A stretch of 7,680 bases of DNA, taken from assembly GCA_021736615.1 (NCBI GenBank), contig JAIPFN010000009.1, forward strand, positions 1-7,680. The letters are read 5' to 3'. Source of the DNA: Phycisphaerae bacterium (GTDB lineage: Bacteria > Planctomycetota > Phycisphaerae > Sedimentisphaerales > Anaerohalosphaeraceae). Below the pieces are notes generated by a model that saw only the letters and a program-made list of their open reading frames with translations, was not told where the DNA came from and did no database searches. Below are positions 6,765-7,680 of this stretch, in pieces (position 1 is the first letter of the stretch; each line of letters opens with the position of its first letter). The translations under genes were made by a program, and so were the position numbers.

Positions 6765-6778
6765 TGACGCCAGCGTCA
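6765..6778. promoter_or_regulatory. 14-bp palindrome between fabF and tRNA-Leu
   Basis: TGACGC-CA-GCGTCA is a perfect 6-bp dyad with a 2-base centre, just upstream of the tRNA -10 candidate and 17 bases after the fabF stop. As RNA it could form only a small 5-bp hairpin. It may be a protein site or a weak fabF terminator. Confidence 0.4.
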
Positions 6779-6794
6779 TATTTATTTCGATTCA

Positions 6795-7680
6795 TCACAC
6801 CTTCCGGATCACCAGCGAGCCATTATGACCGCCAAAGCCAAATGAATTACTCATCACATACTGAATATCAGCCTCTCGGGCTATCATGGGCGTATAATCC
6901 AGATCGCATCCTTCGCCGGGATGCTCATGGTTGATCGTCGCTGGAATCGTTTTATTTTTGATCGCCAGGGCTGACAATACCAGCTCTACCCCACCACTGG
7001 CGCCAAGCAAATGTCCAAGATGACTCTTGGTACTGCTGATAGCCACCTTTTTCGCATGGTCACCAAAGGTCGTCTTGATCGCCTTGGTCTCTGCCGCATC
7101 ATTTAACTGCGTCCCGGTGCCGTGAGCATTGATGTAATCGATTTGTGTACGATCGATCTTTGCATCCGCCAGGGCCTTGCTCATCGCCCCACATGCGCCC
7201 CTGCCATCGGAGGCCGGTGCGGTAATGTGCTCCGCATCACAGGTCATACCAAATCCAACGATCTCAGCGTAGATATTGGCGCCACGTTTCTTGGCGGCCT
7301 CATATTCTTCCAATAGAAGAATTCCGGCCCCTTCACCCAGAACAAATCCTTCCCGGTCACGATCAAACGGCCGAGAAGCCGCATGGGGTTCATCATTACG
7401 ACGACTCAACGCCTTTAACGAACAGAAACTGGCCAAACCAAGACGCGTCAACGCCGCCTCGCTGCCACCGGTGATCATTACATCTTCGTAACCATCGCGG
7501 ATTAAGTGAAAGGAATCACCAATCGCATGAGTTGCCGCGGCACAAGCGGTAACCACCGCCTTATTCGCCCCGCGAAAACCGAGTTGGATCGCGACATTAC
7601 CACTTGCGGCATTGACCATCAGCTTGGGCACACAAAACGGACTAACCCGACTTGGGCCCCGTTCGATCAGTTTTCGATGC
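6795..7680 (-). CDS. fabF: Beta-ketoacyl-ACP synthase II (FabF), 5' end outside window
   Basis: Elongates acyl-ACP by condensing it with malonyl-ACP in cytoplasmic fatty acid synthesis. The frame is open from the TGA at 6795-6797 to the right edge (the first codons seen encode HRKLIERGPSRVSPFCVPK), so the GTG at 7629-7631 is internal, not the start; family length is about 410 residues and about 295 are visible. The full Cys-His-His set is present: the nucleophile Cys in VTACAAATHAIGD (codon at 7542-7544), the first His in NAHGTGTQLND, and Lys/His in SSTKSHLGHLLGASGG. The ending SNSFGFGGHNGSLVIRK is the standard C-terminal glycine-rich loop. FabF is favoured over FabB by the FabF-like GP-x-RVSPF segment and the end sequence. 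It reads toward the tRNA-Leu on the same strand, with a spacer of 55 bases. Confidence 0.94.
   Translation of the reverse strand, partial: HRKLIERGPSRVSPFCVPKLMVNAASGNVAIQLGFRGANKAVVTACAAATHAIGDSFHLIRDGYEDVMITGGSEAALTRLGLASFCSLKALSRRNDEPHAASRPFDRDREGFVLGEGAGILLLEEYEAAKKRGANIYAEIVGFGMTCDAEHITAPASDGRGACGAMSKALADAKIDRTQIDYINAHGTGTQLNDAAETKAIKTTFGDHAKKVAISSTKSHLGHLLGASGGVELVLSALAIKNKTIPATINHEHPGEGCDLDYTPMIAREADIQYVMSNSFGFGGHNGSLVIRKV

Noticed and set aside
7276..7491. Open frames on the plus strand inside fabF (also 7122-7316)
   Set aside because: Arginine/serine-rich shadows of the highly conserved fabF coding strand, without recognisable domains or ribosome sites.
6795..7631. Complete short FabF starting at GTG 7631
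   Set aside because: The frame stays open and FabF-like to the right edge, so the gene continues outside the window.

Overview
The window is bacterial and divides into three blocks: an osmolyte operon, a small insertion-like segment carrying a Fic gene, and a tRNA-Leu/fabF housekeeping end. I cannot name the phylum with confidence. The abl osmolyte pathway suggests a salt-exposed, probably anaerobic or microaerobic organism, because its first enzyme is an oxygen-sensitive radical-SAM protein. The tRNA has no encoded CCA, and the FabF C-terminus would fit several phyla, such as Desulfobacterota or the PVC group.

Block 1 (1-4901, + strand) is one very tight five-gene operon: the 3' part of a MarR-type regulator, lysine 2,3-aminomutase (ablA), an MscS-type mechanosensitive channel, a sodium/solute symporter (SSS family), and beta-lysine N6-acetyltransferase (ablB). 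Junctions are a 1-nt overlap, a 9-nt gap, a 2-nt gap and a 7-nt overlap. AblA converts L-lysine to L-beta-lysine and AblB acetylates it to N6-acetyl-beta-lysine, a compatible solute. The MscS-like channel is a plausible release valve and the symporter a plausible uptake route for osmolyte or precursor. The locus therefore reads as a complete synthesise/import/release/regulate unit for osmotic stress.

Block 2 (about 5006-6710) is the most unusual part. A 113/114-bp near-perfect direct repeat, with one substitution and one single-base indel, flanks about 1.5 kb. The repeat consists of the 3' half of a tRNA-Leu(GAG) gene plus that tRNA's own hairpin terminator. The right copy is joined to the tRNA 5' half, giving an intact tRNA (6656-6739, minus strand). 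The left copy breaks off at the anticodon stem. This is the signature of site-specific integration into the anticodon region of a tRNA gene. No integrase is present, and the only credible gene inside is a Fic-domain AMP-transferase with an internal inhibitory helix and a C-terminal winged helix. The fic promoter has near-consensus -35 and -10 boxes embedded in an array of repeated, partly palindromic motifs that look like operators, possibly for the Fic protein's own winged helix.

Block 3 (6711-7680, minus strand) holds the 5' half of the tRNA-Leu, a short spacer with a 14-bp palindrome, and the C-terminal two thirds of FabF (beta-ketoacyl-ACP synthase II), which runs off the right edge.
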